Source: Streptomyces sp. AC555_RSS877
GTDB lineage: Bacteria > Actinomycetota > Actinomycetes > Streptomycetales > Streptomycetaceae
Direction of reading: 5' to 3'
Assembly: GCF_019049245.1 (NCBI RefSeq)
Contig: NZ_JAGMUK010000038.1
Span: 1 to 64,000, forward strand
Length of the DNA: 64,000 nt
Under the pieces are notes generated by a model, which was not told where the DNA came from, did no database searches, and was given only the letters and a program-made list of their open reading frames with translations. Of the stretch, positions 25,432 through 34,897 are shown in pieces. Made by a program: the position numbers and the translations under genes. The first letter of the stretch is position 1. Each line of letters begins with the position of its first letter.

Positions 25432-26297
25432 CCGGTCGGCCTGGCCGGCCCTCCGTCCGGGGCCCCGGCATACAGGTCGAGGCGCTGCTCGCCCGCGTAG
25501 ACGTTCATCGAGCCGCCGCGCAGGAAACCGACAAGAGTGAGCCCGGTCTCCGCCGCCAGGTCCACCGCGAGGGAGGACGGCGCCGAGACCGCCGCCAGCA
25601 CGGGGATGCCCGCCATGACCGCCTTCTGCGCCAGCTCGAAGGACGCCCGCCCTGACACCAGCAGAATGCTCCGGGACAACGGCAGCCGGCCGGACTGGAG
25701 CGCGCGCCCGATCAGTTTGTCGACCGCGTTGTGCCGGCCGACGTCCTCCCGCAGGTCCAGCAGTTCACCCTCGGGCGAGAACAGTCCGGCGGCATGCAGT
25801 CCGCCGGTGCGGTCGAACACCCTCTGCTCGGCCCGCAGTTGGTCGGGCAGGGCGGCCAGCAGCCCGGGGGTGACCCGGACCGGTGGCGTGTCGGCGATCG
25901 GCCACCGCGTCGTGGTCCGTACGGCGTCCAGGCCGGCCTTGCCGCACAGGCCGCACGACGACGTGGTGTACACGTTCCGTTCAAGCGTGATGTCGGGCAG
26001 CGGCACACCGGGGGCGAGCTGCACGTCTACCACGTTGTAGGTGTTCGAACCGTCGTCCGTGGCACCCGCGCAGTACACGATGTTCGCCACGTCATCGGCC
26101 CGGCTCACGACGCCCTCGCTCACCAGGAAACCGGCGGCGAGCGCGAAGTCGTCCCCGGGCGTGCGCATGGTGATGGCCAGCGGCTTGCCGCCGAGCCGGA
26201 TCTCCAGTGGCTCCTCCGCCACCAGTGTGTCCGGACGCGTGCTCACCGCACCGTCCCGTACCCGGACCACGCGCCGTCGCTCAGTGACCCGTCCCAT
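25428..26297 (-). CDS. fdhD: Formate dehydrogenase accessory sulfurtransferase FdhD
   Basis: A 289-residue FdhD protein that passes sulfur from cysteine desulfurase to the molybdenum cofactor of formate dehydrogenase. The family Cys pair is in TTSSCGLCGKAGLDAV, with AAGFLVSEGVV upstream and GRASFELAQKAVMAGIPVLA downstream. ATG 26297 has AGGAGTGAGG just before it. The C-terminus runs into the mshA remnant (4-base overlap), so the last few residues may differ from the ancestral protein. No formate dehydrogenase structural gene is in the window, but formate is the expected end product of the nearby one-carbon genes. Confidence 0.88.
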   Translation of the reverse strand: MGRVTERRRVVRVRDGAVSTRPDTLVAEEPLEIRLGGKPLAITMRTPGDDFALAAGFLVSEGVVSRADDVANIVYCAGATDDGSNTYNVVDVQLAPGVPLPDITLERNVYTTSSCGLCGKAGLDAVRTTTRWPIADTPPVRVTPGLLAALPDQLRAEQRVFDRTGGLHAAGLFSPEGELLDLREDVGRHNAVDKLIGRALQSGRLPLSRSILLVSGRASFELAQKAVMAGIPVLAAVSAPSSLAVDLAAETGLTLVGFLRGGSMNVYAGEQRLDLYAGAPDGGPARPTG

Positions 26298-26350
26298 GGC
26301 CTCACTCCTGGTTCTGTCTGTGGACGTCGTTGCGCTCTACGCCCGGGGTG

Positions 26351-27233
26351 TCAGCCGCCGATGGCCGACATCGGGCGGTCGGGCTGGAGGAAAGACGGCT
26401 CGTCGAGGCCGGAGCCGGCCCTCTTCCCCCCGTCGCGCGCTTCCAGCCCCGCGATCTCCTCGCCCGGCGCCCCGGAGCGCAACGCCCCGCGCAGGTCGGA
26501 CTCCTCCCGTGCGAACAGGCAGGTGCACACCTGCCGTCGGCGGTGAGCCGGGTGCGGTCGCAGGCGCGGCAGAAGGGGCGGGTGACGGAGGCGATGACGC
26601 CGACCGGGCCGGGCCGCCGTCGACGAGCCGACGTCCGGTGGGCGCGGAGCCGCGGGCCTCGTGCGGCTCGGAGGTGAGCGTGAAGCGGATGCTCAGGCTC
26701 TCCCGGATGTCCCCGGCGGTGATCATGCCGTCGCGCCGCCGGCCGTGCTGGGCGTCGAGCGGCATCTGCTCGACGAACCGGAGTCCGTAGTCGTTCTCCA
26801 TGGCCCAGGCGAGCAGTTCGGGTGCCTCGTCGGCGTTCCTCTCGGGCATCAGGACGGCGTTGACCTTCACCGGGGTGAGCCCGGCGGCGCGAGCCGCGGC
26901 CAGGCCCTGAAGCACGTCGTGGCGGCGGTCCCGCCGGGCAGGGCCATGCAGACGGCAGGACGCGATGCGAGGGCGACGCACCGCTCGACGATCCCGACGA
27001 GGCCGGGGCGCGGCAGCGGCTCGCCGCCGGTGAAGCGGACCTCCTCCACGCCGAGTCGGATGACCGCGATCCGGACCAGCCCTACGACCTCGTCGCCTGT
27101 GAGCAGGTCGGGCCTGGCCGGCCACCGCAGGCCCTCTTCCGGCATGCGGTACGTGCGGCGCAGGGTGCTCCCCCACGTCGGTGAGCGAGACCCGCAGGTC
27201 GGTGGCGACGCGACCGTAGATGTCGATGAGCAT
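26351..27233 (-). pseudogene. moaA: GTP 3',8-cyclase MoaA, frameshifted and without its radical-SAM cysteines
   Basis: From ATG 27233 the product begins MLIDIYGRVATDLRVSLTD, then shifts frame. The cluster-binding block, which should read RCNLRCTYCMPEEGL, is garbled and reads LRRTYRMPEEGL, so the recognisable cysteine positions are arginine. Later pieces appear in different frames: LLTGDEVVGLVRIAVIRLGV with EVRFTGGEPL, then LTPVKVNAVLMPERNADEA, then VTRPFCRACDRTRLTADG, and finally a reading ending PMSAIGG with the family's terminal Gly-Gly. At least three frameshifts separate them. It is clearly a dead moaA beside fdhD, both molybdenum-enzyme functions. Confidence 0.78.
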
Positions 27234-27282
27234 GGCTGCCGCCCTTTCTCCGGCTTCGTCCCTGTCCGCTCCGTCCGGCTCC

Positions 27283-28665
<1,383 letters not shown>

Positions 28666-28731
28666 GCCATACTCCGTGCGACTTGGAGGAGCGTGCCGAG
28701 GATGCGGCACGCCCCTGCGGGAGGGTGTCGG

Positions 28732-30003
28732 TTACAGGCCGGGGTAGAGCGGGTGCTTGTCGGCCAGCGTCTTCACGCGGGCCTTCAGCGTCTGGACGTC
28801 GGCCTGCCCGAAGGGAGAAGGCGCCTTCAGCGCCTCGGCGATGACGTCCGCGACCTCGGCGAAGTCCTCGGCGGTGAAGCCGCGGGTGGCCAGGGCCGGG
28901 GTGCCGATGCGCAGGCCCGAGGTGACCATGGGCGGGCGCGGGTCGTTCGGGACGGCGTTGCGGTTGACCGTGATGCCGACCTCGTGGAGACGGTCCTCGG
29001 CCTGCTGCCCATCCAGCTCGGACTCGCGCAGGTCGACGAGGATGAGGTGTACGTCGGTGCCGCCGGAGAGCACGTTGACCCCGGCCTCCCGGACGTCGTC
29101 GGCCGTCAGCCGCTCGGCGAGGATGCGGGCGCCGTCGACCGTACGGCGCTGGCGCTCCTTGAAATCCTCCGACGCGGCGACCTTGAAGGAGACCGCCTTG
29201 GCCGCGATCACGTGCTCCAGCGGGCCGCCCTGGAAACCCGGGAAGACCGAGGAGTTCAGCTTCTTCGCGAAGGCCTGCTTGGCGAGGATGATCCCGCCGC
29301 GCGGACCGCCCAGCGTCTTGTGGGTGGTGGAGGTGACCACGTCCGCGTACTCGACCGGGTTGGGGTGCAGCCCGGCCGCGACCAGCCCGGCGAAGTGCGC
29401 CATGTCGACCCACAGGTACGCCTCGACCTCGTCGGCGATCCGGCGGAACTCCGCGAAGTCCAGCTGCCGCGGGTAGGCGGACCACCCGGCGATGATCACC
29501 TTCGGCCGGTGCTCCTTGGCCAGCCGCTCGACCTCGGCCATGTCCACGAGACCGGCGTCGTCCACGTGGTACGGGACGACCTTGAACTGCTTGCCCGAGA
29601 AGTTGATCTTCATGCCGTGGGTGAGGTGACCGCCGTGTGCGAGATCCAGGCCGAGGATGGTGTCGCCGGGCTGGGCGAGGGCGAACAGGGCGGCCTGGTT
29701 GGCGGAAGCGCCTGAGTGGGGCTGCACGTTGGCGTACTCGGCGCCGAACAGCTCCTTGAGCCGGTCGATCGCGATCTGCTCGGCCACGTCGACGTGCTCA
29801 CAGCCGCCGTAGTAGCGCCGGCCCGGGTAGCCCTCCGCGTACTTGTTCGTCAGGACCGAACCTTGCGCCTCCATGACCGCGACCGGCGCGAAGTTCTCGG
29901 AGGCGATCATCTCCAGGGTGGACTGCTGACGCCTCAGCTCCGCCTCGACCGCGGCGGCGATGGCCGGGTCCAGCTCGTGCAGGGCCTGGTTGAACAGGGT
30001 CAT
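28732..30003 (-). CDS. glyA: Serine hydroxymethyltransferase
   Basis: A 423-residue PLP enzyme converting glycine plus 5,10-methylene-THF to serine. The PLP lysine is in VVTSTTHKTLGGPRGGIILA, with NVQPHSGASANQAALFALA and GLDLAHGGHLTHGMKINFSG upstream, all diagnostic. The length is normal. ATG 30003 overlaps the gcvH stop by four bases and has AAGGAG upstream. In this locus it would capture methylene-THF from dimethylglycine and sarcosine oxidation onto the resulting glycine. A general glyA is expected elsewhere in the genome, so this copy is probably dedicated to betaine catabolism. Confidence 0.93.
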   Translation of the reverse strand: MTLFNQALHELDPAIAAAVEAELRRQQSTLEMIASENFAPVAVMEAQGSVLTNKYAEGYPGRRYYGGCEHVDVAEQIAIDRLKELFGAEYANVQPHSGASANQAALFALAQPGDTILGLDLAHGGHLTHGMKINFSGKQFKVVPYHVDDAGLVDMAEVERLAKEHRPKVIIAGWSAYPRQLDFAEFRRIADEVEAYLWVDMAHFAGLVAAGLHPNPVEYADVVTSTTHKTLGGPRGGIILAKQAFAKKLNSSVFPGFQGGPLEHVIAAKAVSFKVAASEDFKERQRRTVDGARILAERLTADDVREAGVNVLSGGTDVHLILVDLRESELDGQQAEDRLHEVGITVNRNAVPNDPRPPMVTSGLRIGTPALATRGFTAEDFAEVADVIAEALKAPSPFGQADVQTLKARVKTLADKHPLYPGL

Positions 30004-30437
30004 CGGCGATCTCCTTGGCTGTGGGCGCAGTGGGCGGCGTAGGCATCCGGGGTCAGCGCGCCGGCGATGTTCTCGACTCGCAGCCTGAACAACCAGCCGT
30101 CGGCGTAGGGGGCGGCGTTGACGACACCGGGGTCGTCGGCCAGCGCGGTGTTGACTTCCAGGACCCGGCCCGAGGCGGGGGCGTACAGGCCGCTGACGGC
30201 GGTCAGTGACTCGATCCGTCCACAGCTCTCCCCCGCCTCGACCCAGGAGCCGACCGCGGGCAGTCGGAGGTGGACGACGTCACCGAGGACCTTCGCCGCG
30301 AACGCGGTGATGCCGACGGTGGCGTTGCCCTCGTCCACCGCGAGCCACTCGTGGTCCCAGGTGTAACGCAGGTGCCGAGGAATGCTCGTGTCGTTCTCCA
30401 CTGCGGGTTCCAGGGAGAGTTGGGGCACGGAGGTCAT
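30000..30437 (-). CDS. gcvH: Glycine-cleavage H-protein homologue lacking the lipoyl lysine
   Basis: A 145-residue protein with the whole H-protein fold: RYTWDHEWLAVDEGNATVGI, TAFAAKVLGDVVHLRLPAVG, GESCGRIES, YAPASGRVLEVN and ADGWLFRLRV. In true GcvH the hairpin reads ESxKSVSD with the lipoylated Lys; here it reads ESLTAVSG, with Thr (ACC) at that place. It therefore cannot be lipoylated in the normal way. An extended N-terminus of about 22 residues is present. The gene overlaps the ferredoxin-reductase stop and the glyA start by four bases each. No gcvP, gcvT or lpd is present in the window. Its role is unknown. Confidence 0.82.
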   Translation of the reverse strand: MTSVPQLSLEPAVENDTSIPRHLRYTWDHEWLAVDEGNATVGITAFAAKVLGDVVHLRLPAVGSWVEAGESCGRIESLTAVSGLYAPASGRVLEVNTALADDPGVVNAAPYADGWLFRLRVENIAGALTPDAYAAHCAHSQGDRR

Positions 30438-31615
30438 GACGCGACGGCCGCGGCGGCGGGGACGAGGGTACGGCGGAGCCGGTTGAAGAACTTCGGCTGG
30501 TTGAGGGAGAGGACGGCGACGGGAGTGCCCTCACGCCGGTAGACGGCCGTGAAGATGCGGCTGTCGACGTCGCCCTCGACGACCTCGGGCTCGGCGCCGG
30601 GGGCCACGTACCCGGCGACCTGGATGCGGGACCGGTACTGGTCGGACCAGAAGTACGGCGCGGAGAGCGGGGCGGGGACCGACACACCGGTCAGCAGCGT
30701 GCGGGCGGCGGTCTTCGCCTGCTCGGTGGCGTTGCTCCAGTGCTCGATACGGGCGTGCCGCCAGGTGAACGGGTTGGGGCAGCGGGCGACGTCACCGACG
30801 GCGACCACGCCCGGGATGCCTGTCGAGCAGCCGGAGTCGCACACCACGCCGTCGTCCACCTGCACTCCGGAGCCGGCCAGCCAGTCTGTGTTGGGCCGCA
30901 CGCCCACGCCGGCCACGACGATGTCGGCGGGCAGCACCCGCCCGTCCGCCAGCCGTACGCCCGTGACCCGGTCCTCGCCGATCAGTTCCGCCACACCGGT
31001 TCCGCACAGCAGCTGAACCCCGTGATCGCTGTGGAGCGAGGAGACCACCAGCCCCATCTCACGCCCGAGTTGGCGCTCCAGGGGCACGGGGAGCGCCTCG
31101 ACGACCGTCACGTGGAGCCCGAGCCGGTGCGCGGTGGAGGCCACCTCGGCGCCGATGAACCCGGCACCGATGACGACGACCCGGGGCAGGCCGTCGAGCA
31201 GTTCGGCGCGCAGGGCCCGGGCGTCGTCCAGGGTGCGCAGGGTGTGGACGCCCGCCAGCCCGTCGGTGCCAGGGAGGGTGCGGGGGCTGGCGCCGGTCGC
31301 GATGACGACACCTTCGGTGCGCACATGCCGTCCTCCGGCCAGGGTGACGGTGCGGGCTACGGGGTCGAGCCGCACGGCGCACTCGCCGAGCAGCCACTGC
31401 ACGTCCAGAACCTCGTACTCGTCCGCGTCGCCGAGCGCGAGCTCCTCGACGTCGATGTCCCCCTTGAGGAAGCCCTTGGACAGCGGGGGTCGGTCGTAGG
31501 GAGTGTGGCGCTCCTCCCCCACGACGACGATCTCGCCGTCATATCCCTCTGCCCGCAGCGCGCGGACCGTGCTCAGTCCTGCCAGCGACGCTCCGACGAC
31601 GGTGATGCTCCTCAT
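30434..31615 (-). CDS. FAD-dependent ferredoxin reductase (BphA4 type), copy 1
   Basis: A 393-residue NADH:ferredoxin reductase. Two dinucleotide folds are visible: ITVVGASLAGLSTVRAL at the N-terminus for FAD and VVVIGAGFIGAEVAST near residue 155 for NAD(P)H. The motif PGVVAVGDVARCPNPF (FAD) and a C-terminal domain with PYFWSDQYRSRIQVAGY complete the BphA4-like family. It should deliver electrons to a Rieske oxygenase through a ferredoxin. No ferredoxin gene adjoins it; the only one is at 61.9 kb. It is first in the operon with gcvH, glyA and sdaA, and two tandem palindromes lie 22-57 bases upstream. Confidence 0.88.
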   Translation of the reverse strand: MRSITVVGASLAGLSTVRALRAEGYDGEIVVVGEERHTPYDRPPLSKGFLKGDIDVEELALGDADEYEVLDVQWLLGECAVRLDPVARTVTLAGGRHVRTEGVVIATGASPRTLPGTDGLAGVHTLRTLDDARALRAELLDGLPRVVVIGAGFIGAEVASTAHRLGLHVTVVEALPVPLERQLGREMGLVVSSLHSDHGVQLLCGTGVAELIGEDRVTGVRLADGRVLPADIVVAGVGVRPNTDWLAGSGVQVDDGVVCDSGCSTGIPGVVAVGDVARCPNPFTWRHARIEHWSNATEQAKTAARTLLTGVSVPAPLSAPYFWSDQYRSRIQVAGYVAPGAEPEVVEGDVDSRIFTAVYRREGTPVAVLSLNQPKFFNRLRRTLVPAAAAVAS

Positions 31616-31636
31616 GCCGGCTCCAGACGGGGAGTT

Positions 31637-31672
31637 GTCTCACATAACACAACGACACTCGCTATACGCAAC
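31637..31672. promoter_or_regulatory. Putative IclR operator pair before the reductase-gcvH-glyA-sdaA operon
   Basis: Two 17-mers of the GTTGC-N7-GCAAC class start 19 bp apart: GTCTC-ACATAAC-ACAAC (31637-31653) and CACTC-GCTATAC-GCAAC (31656-31672). In gene orientation the stronger one reads GTTGC-GTATAGC-GAGTG. They lie just upstream of ATG 31615, where a promoter is expected. Confidence 0.55.
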
Positions 31673-31738
31673 ATGCTTTCTGCGTGGTGCGGCATTGTCA
31701 AGGGAGGTGTCGCAAATCAATTTCTAATGATGCTCTTC

Positions 31739-31755
31739 GTTGCACCATTCGCAAC
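31739..31755. promoter_or_regulatory. Isolated perfect GTTGC-N7-GCAAC palindrome
   Basis: GTTGC-ACCATTC-GCAAC has both five-base arms perfect. It stands 67 bp beyond the operator pair of the reductase operon and just before the phosphatase remnant, with no second copy at 19 bp. It may be an auxiliary operator or a leftover of a lost promoter. Confidence 0.5.
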
Positions 31756-31769
31756 CTACAGGTCGCTCA

Positions 31770-32500
31770 TGGCTTCGTCGGGCTCGGTCTCGGCGGCGTC
31801 CAGGGACTGTTCGCTCCAGATGACCTTGCCCTATGCCGCCCTCGGCGGTGGTGGCCGCGCGGCGCAGATGCGGGGACGCGGATGGGGTCGCCGCCGCAGC
31901 GGATGGCGTTGGTGACCAGTTCGCCGAGGATGAGCTCGGCGGTGAACGCGATCTCGTCCAGGCCCCGCGGGGTCGGAGGGTATGTCCCAGTCGGCGACCC
32001 GGTCCGGGGCGAGCCGTTTGGGGCGGGCCACCAATGAGGGCGATGTCGTCGCGAGGCGGTCGGCAGCAGGGCGTCAAGCACCGCCTGGCAGGCCTGTTCC
32101 GGGGTCTGGCCGGGATGGGCCAGGGCGTCCCTGAGGAGTTCGAGGCCGACGGCGCTGTCCCGGTCGCAGTCCTCGACGAGTCCGTCGGTGTACAGGGCGA
32201 GCCGGGAACCGTCGGGCACCTGGAGTTCGGGGGTCTCGACCGGCAGGCCGGCGCCCAGGCCCAGTGGGGGTGAGAACGGGACGTCGGGGAACGCGACGGA
32301 GCCGTCGGGGTGGACCAGGGCCGGCCCACGGTGGCCGGCCCGGGTGATGGCACAGTGGCCGGAGACCGGGTCGTAGATCGCGAACAGGCAGGTGGCCCCT
32401 GTGACGGCCGCGTTCTCCCCGTCCCTGGTCTCCACATGCCGCCGCCATGGCTCGAGGACAGCCCGATCGCCCGCCCACCTGCCGGAGGGGCCACAACAGC
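31770..32500 (-). pseudogene. SpoIIE phosphatase/HATPase regulator remnant
   Basis: The leftward reading contains the second half of a SpoIIE-type phosphatase: ATCLFAIYDPVSGHCAITRA, GHRGPALVHPDGSVAFPDVP, LALYTDGLVED and AVLDALLPTAS. After a frameshift near 32050 come RDDIALI and, after further shifts, VADWDIPSDPA and ELILGELVTNAIRCGG of a HATPase domain. The 5' half, the last part of the HATPase domain and any start are missing. It is a broken relative of the intact protein at 13.0-15.3 kb. Limits are approximate. Confidence 0.65.
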
Positions 32501-32527
32501 AGGTTAGCGGGCGGTACCGGGGTGGGG

Positions 32528-33661
32528 TCAGCGAGTGGGCCGCACCTCGAGCTTGTTCTGCAGCCAGGTGTGGAACTCGCCGATGTGGTGCTCGCTGGGC
32601 ACCAGCACGCCGCCCTTGGCGTACGCCTTCGAGCTCATCGCCGGCTGGGTGCGCTCGCAGGCGTCGAAGTCCTGCTGGTTGACCCGGTGGAACAGCTCCA
32701 CCGAACCATCCACGTCCCTGCCGCTCTCCACGACGTGCGGCAGGTACAGCCAGTCGCACTCGACGACCGTACGGTCGGGTGCCATCGGGTACATCCGGTG
32801 GAAGATCACGTGGTCGGGCACGAGGTTGATGAAGACCTGGGGCCGGACGGTGATGGCGTAGTAGCGGCGGTCCTGGTCGTCAGCGACACCCGGGATGCGG
32901 TCCAGGCCCTCGGATCCGTCCACCGTGAACCCCTGGACGTCCTCACCGAACTCCGCGCCGTGACCCACGTAGTACTGGGCGGCGTAGCCGTCCGCGAACT
33001 CCGGGAGCACCTCGGTGAGTTCGGGGTGGATCGTGGCGCAGTGGTAGCACTCCATGAAGTTCTCGATGATGAGCTTCCAGTTCGCCTTCACGTCGTAGGT
33101 GATGCGGCGGCCCAGCTTCAGGTCGTCGATGCCGTAGCGCTCGATCGACTCCAGGTCGCCGAGCCGCTCGACGATCGCGCCCTGTACGTCGGCCTCGAAG
33201 GAGGGCGGCTCGTCGGCGAGGCACACCCACACATAGCCGAGCCACTCCCGCACATGGACGTTGATCAGGCCGTACTCGGTCCGGTCGATGTCCGGCATCG
33301 ACGTCAGGTTCGGTGCGGCGACCAGCTTGCCGTCCAGGCCGTAGGTCCAGGCGTGGTAAGGACACTGGAAGGCGCGCTTGACCTCACCGGACTCCTCGGT
33401 GCAGAGCTTGGCGCCGCGGTGCCGGCAGATGTTGAGGAAGCCCTTGATCGAGCCGTCCCGCGAGCGGGAGATCAGTACGCTCTCACGGCCCACCTGGCAG
33501 GTGCGGAAGGCACCGGGCTTGTCCAGCTCGGCGGCGCGGGCCACACAGAACCACATGGCCTCGAAGACCCGCTCCTGCTCCTGGGCGAAGACCTCGGGGT
33601 CGGTGTAGTACTCACCGGACAGCGTGGGGATCAGGCTGGGCGGCAGATTCGTAATGGTCAT
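32528..33661 (-). CDS. gbcA: Rieske oxygenase, glycine betaine monooxygenase GbcA-like, copy 1
   Basis: A 377-residue aromatic-ring-hydroxylase-type alpha subunit of the GbcA/choline-monooxygenase class. The Rieske centre is ICRHRGAKLC with QCPYHAWTYG (residues about 80-110). The mononuclear iron ligands are in ENFMECYHCATIHPE near residue 205. It should oxidise an N-methyl of glycine betaine, giving dimethylglycine and formaldehyde, with electrons from a ferredoxin reductase. The start ATG has GAAGGTGA upstream. It is the last gene of the mscR-MBL-dmg(remnant) operon, and very similar along its whole length to the copy at 59.5-60.6 kb. Confidence 0.88.
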   Translation of the reverse strand: MTITNLPPSLIPTLSGEYYTDPEVFAQEQERVFEAMWFCVARAAELDKPGAFRTCQVGRESVLISRSRDGSIKGFLNICRHRGAKLCTEESGEVKRAFQCPYHAWTYGLDGKLVAAPNLTSMPDIDRTEYGLINVHVREWLGYVWVCLADEPPSFEADVQGAIVERLGDLESIERYGIDDLKLGRRITYDVKANWKLIIENFMECYHCATIHPELTEVLPEFADGYAAQYYVGHGAEFGEDVQGFTVDGSEGLDRIPGVADDQDRRYYAITVRPQVFINLVPDHVIFHRMYPMAPDRTVVECDWLYLPHVVESGRDVDGSVELFHRVNQQDFDACERTQPAMSSKAYAKGGVLVPSEHHIGEFHTWLQNKLEVRPTR

Positions 33662-33665
33662 CTCG

Positions 33666-34218
33666 TCACCTTCGGAAGATGTCAGACGCGCGCGGCGAGG
33701 GTCGAACAGGGCGATGGGGTAGTCGGTGGTGCCCCATCACCACGGACTGCTGGTTCTGGACGGCCAACGGGGTGAGCCGGCGGGTGACCGTCTCGTCGCT
33801 GATGCCCTCCAGCGCGGACTTGCCCGTGAAGTGCTCCTTGTTCCGGCGGACGGCGAAGCCGAGACCGGCCTCATACGGGTTGTGCTCCGTGGTCACGTCA
33901 TCGCCCCAGGAGCGGTACCCCTTCTCCAGGCGCAGGCTGTTGAAGGCGCTGCGGCCGGCCGCGATGACGCCCAGCTCCTGCCCGGCCTCCCACAGGGTGT
34001 CCCGCAGCCTGGCGCCGAGGTCGGCGGTGGTGTAGATCTCCCAGCCCAGCTCGCCCACGTGGCTCAGCCGCGGCGTGCGAGGTGGAGCCGCCCGTGGCGC
34101 AGAGCGGGCCCTGCTCCAGAGCGGTGACGTCCGTCCAGCCGCGTGCGGTCAGTTCGTCGCTGAGGGCGCACTCGACGATGCCGGCGCCGATGATGACCAC
34201 TTTCGGCTGTGCCGCCAT
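33666..34218 (-). pseudogene. Dimethylglycine oxidase remnant with large internal deletion
   Basis: From ATG 34218 the first roughly 50 residues match dimethylglycine oxidase (VVIIGAGIVECALSDELTAR, then ATGGSTSHA). Then, in another frame, the text jumps to the C-terminal folate domain: VGELGWEIYTTADLG, FNSLRLEKGYRSWGDD and NPYEAGLGFAVRRNKEHFTG. Compared with the intact 812-residue gene at 46.0-48.4 kb, about 600 codons between these parts are gone and the C-terminus is also cut. It lies 4 bases upstream of gbcA copy 1. Confidence 0.85.
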
Positions 34219-34278
34219 GGTCTTCCTCCAGGTTCGTAGTGCGGTGACGGGCCTTGGTAGTGAAAGGTGTCGGCCGGG

Positions 34279-34897
34279 TCAGTGGCCGCGGGCGATCCAC
34301 TCGTCGAGGTGGGGCGCCTCGGCCCCGATCGAGGTCGTGGGGCCGTGACCGGTGTGGACGGCGGTGTCCTCGGGGAGGGTGATCAGTCGGTCGCGGATGG
34401 AGGCGATGATCGTGTCGAAGTCGGAGAAGGAGCGGCCGGTGGCTCCGGGGCCGCCCTGGAAGAGGGTGTCGCCGGAGAACAGGGCGCCCAGTTCCGGCGC
34501 GTACAGGCAGACGGAGCCGGGAGAGTGGCCGGGGGTGTGCAGCACCTGGAGCCCGGTGCCGACCACGGTCAGGTCCTCGCCGTCGATCAGCTCCCAGAAG
34601 TCGGGCACCCGCAGGCCATGCACGGTCTTCCACAGCACCGCGTCGGCCGGGTGCAGGAGGATGGGCGCGCCGTAGCAAGCGGCCAGGGCCGGAGCGACGT
34701 TGACGTGGTCGTTGTGGGCGTGGGTGCACACGACGGCGGCCAGACGCCCGGTTGCCGATGGCGGCGGCGATCAGGTCGGCGTCGATGACGAGGACCTCGT
34801 CGTCGCCGATCAGCCAGACGTTGTTGTCGACCTCCCAGCTGCCGCCGTCCAGTTCGAAGGTGCCGGAGGTGACGAGGCGTTCGACGCGGGCGGTCAC
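34279..34897 (-). pseudogene. Metallo-beta-lactamase-fold hydrolase, single-base frameshift, copy 1
   Basis: GTG 34897 opens MTARVERLVTSGTFELDGG and WEVDNNVWLIGDDEVLVIDA, matching the intact copy at 62.5-63.1 kb. One extra base in the C-run at 34747-34749 then breaks the frame. The remainder resumes as VVCTHAHNDHVNVAPALA with the zinc motif HxHxDH, and ends LDEWIARGH. A four-residue deletion just before the shift is also visible. If the extra base were a sequencing error the gene would be nearly normal. The GTG overlaps the mscR stop by four bases. The family partner role would be S-formylmycothiol hydrolysis, by inference. Confidence 0.75.

Noticed and set aside
30000..30437. The H-protein homologue considered a pseudogene because it lacks the lysine.
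   Set aside because: The frame is intact, the fold residues are conserved and start and stop overlap both neighbours, so it looks maintained.
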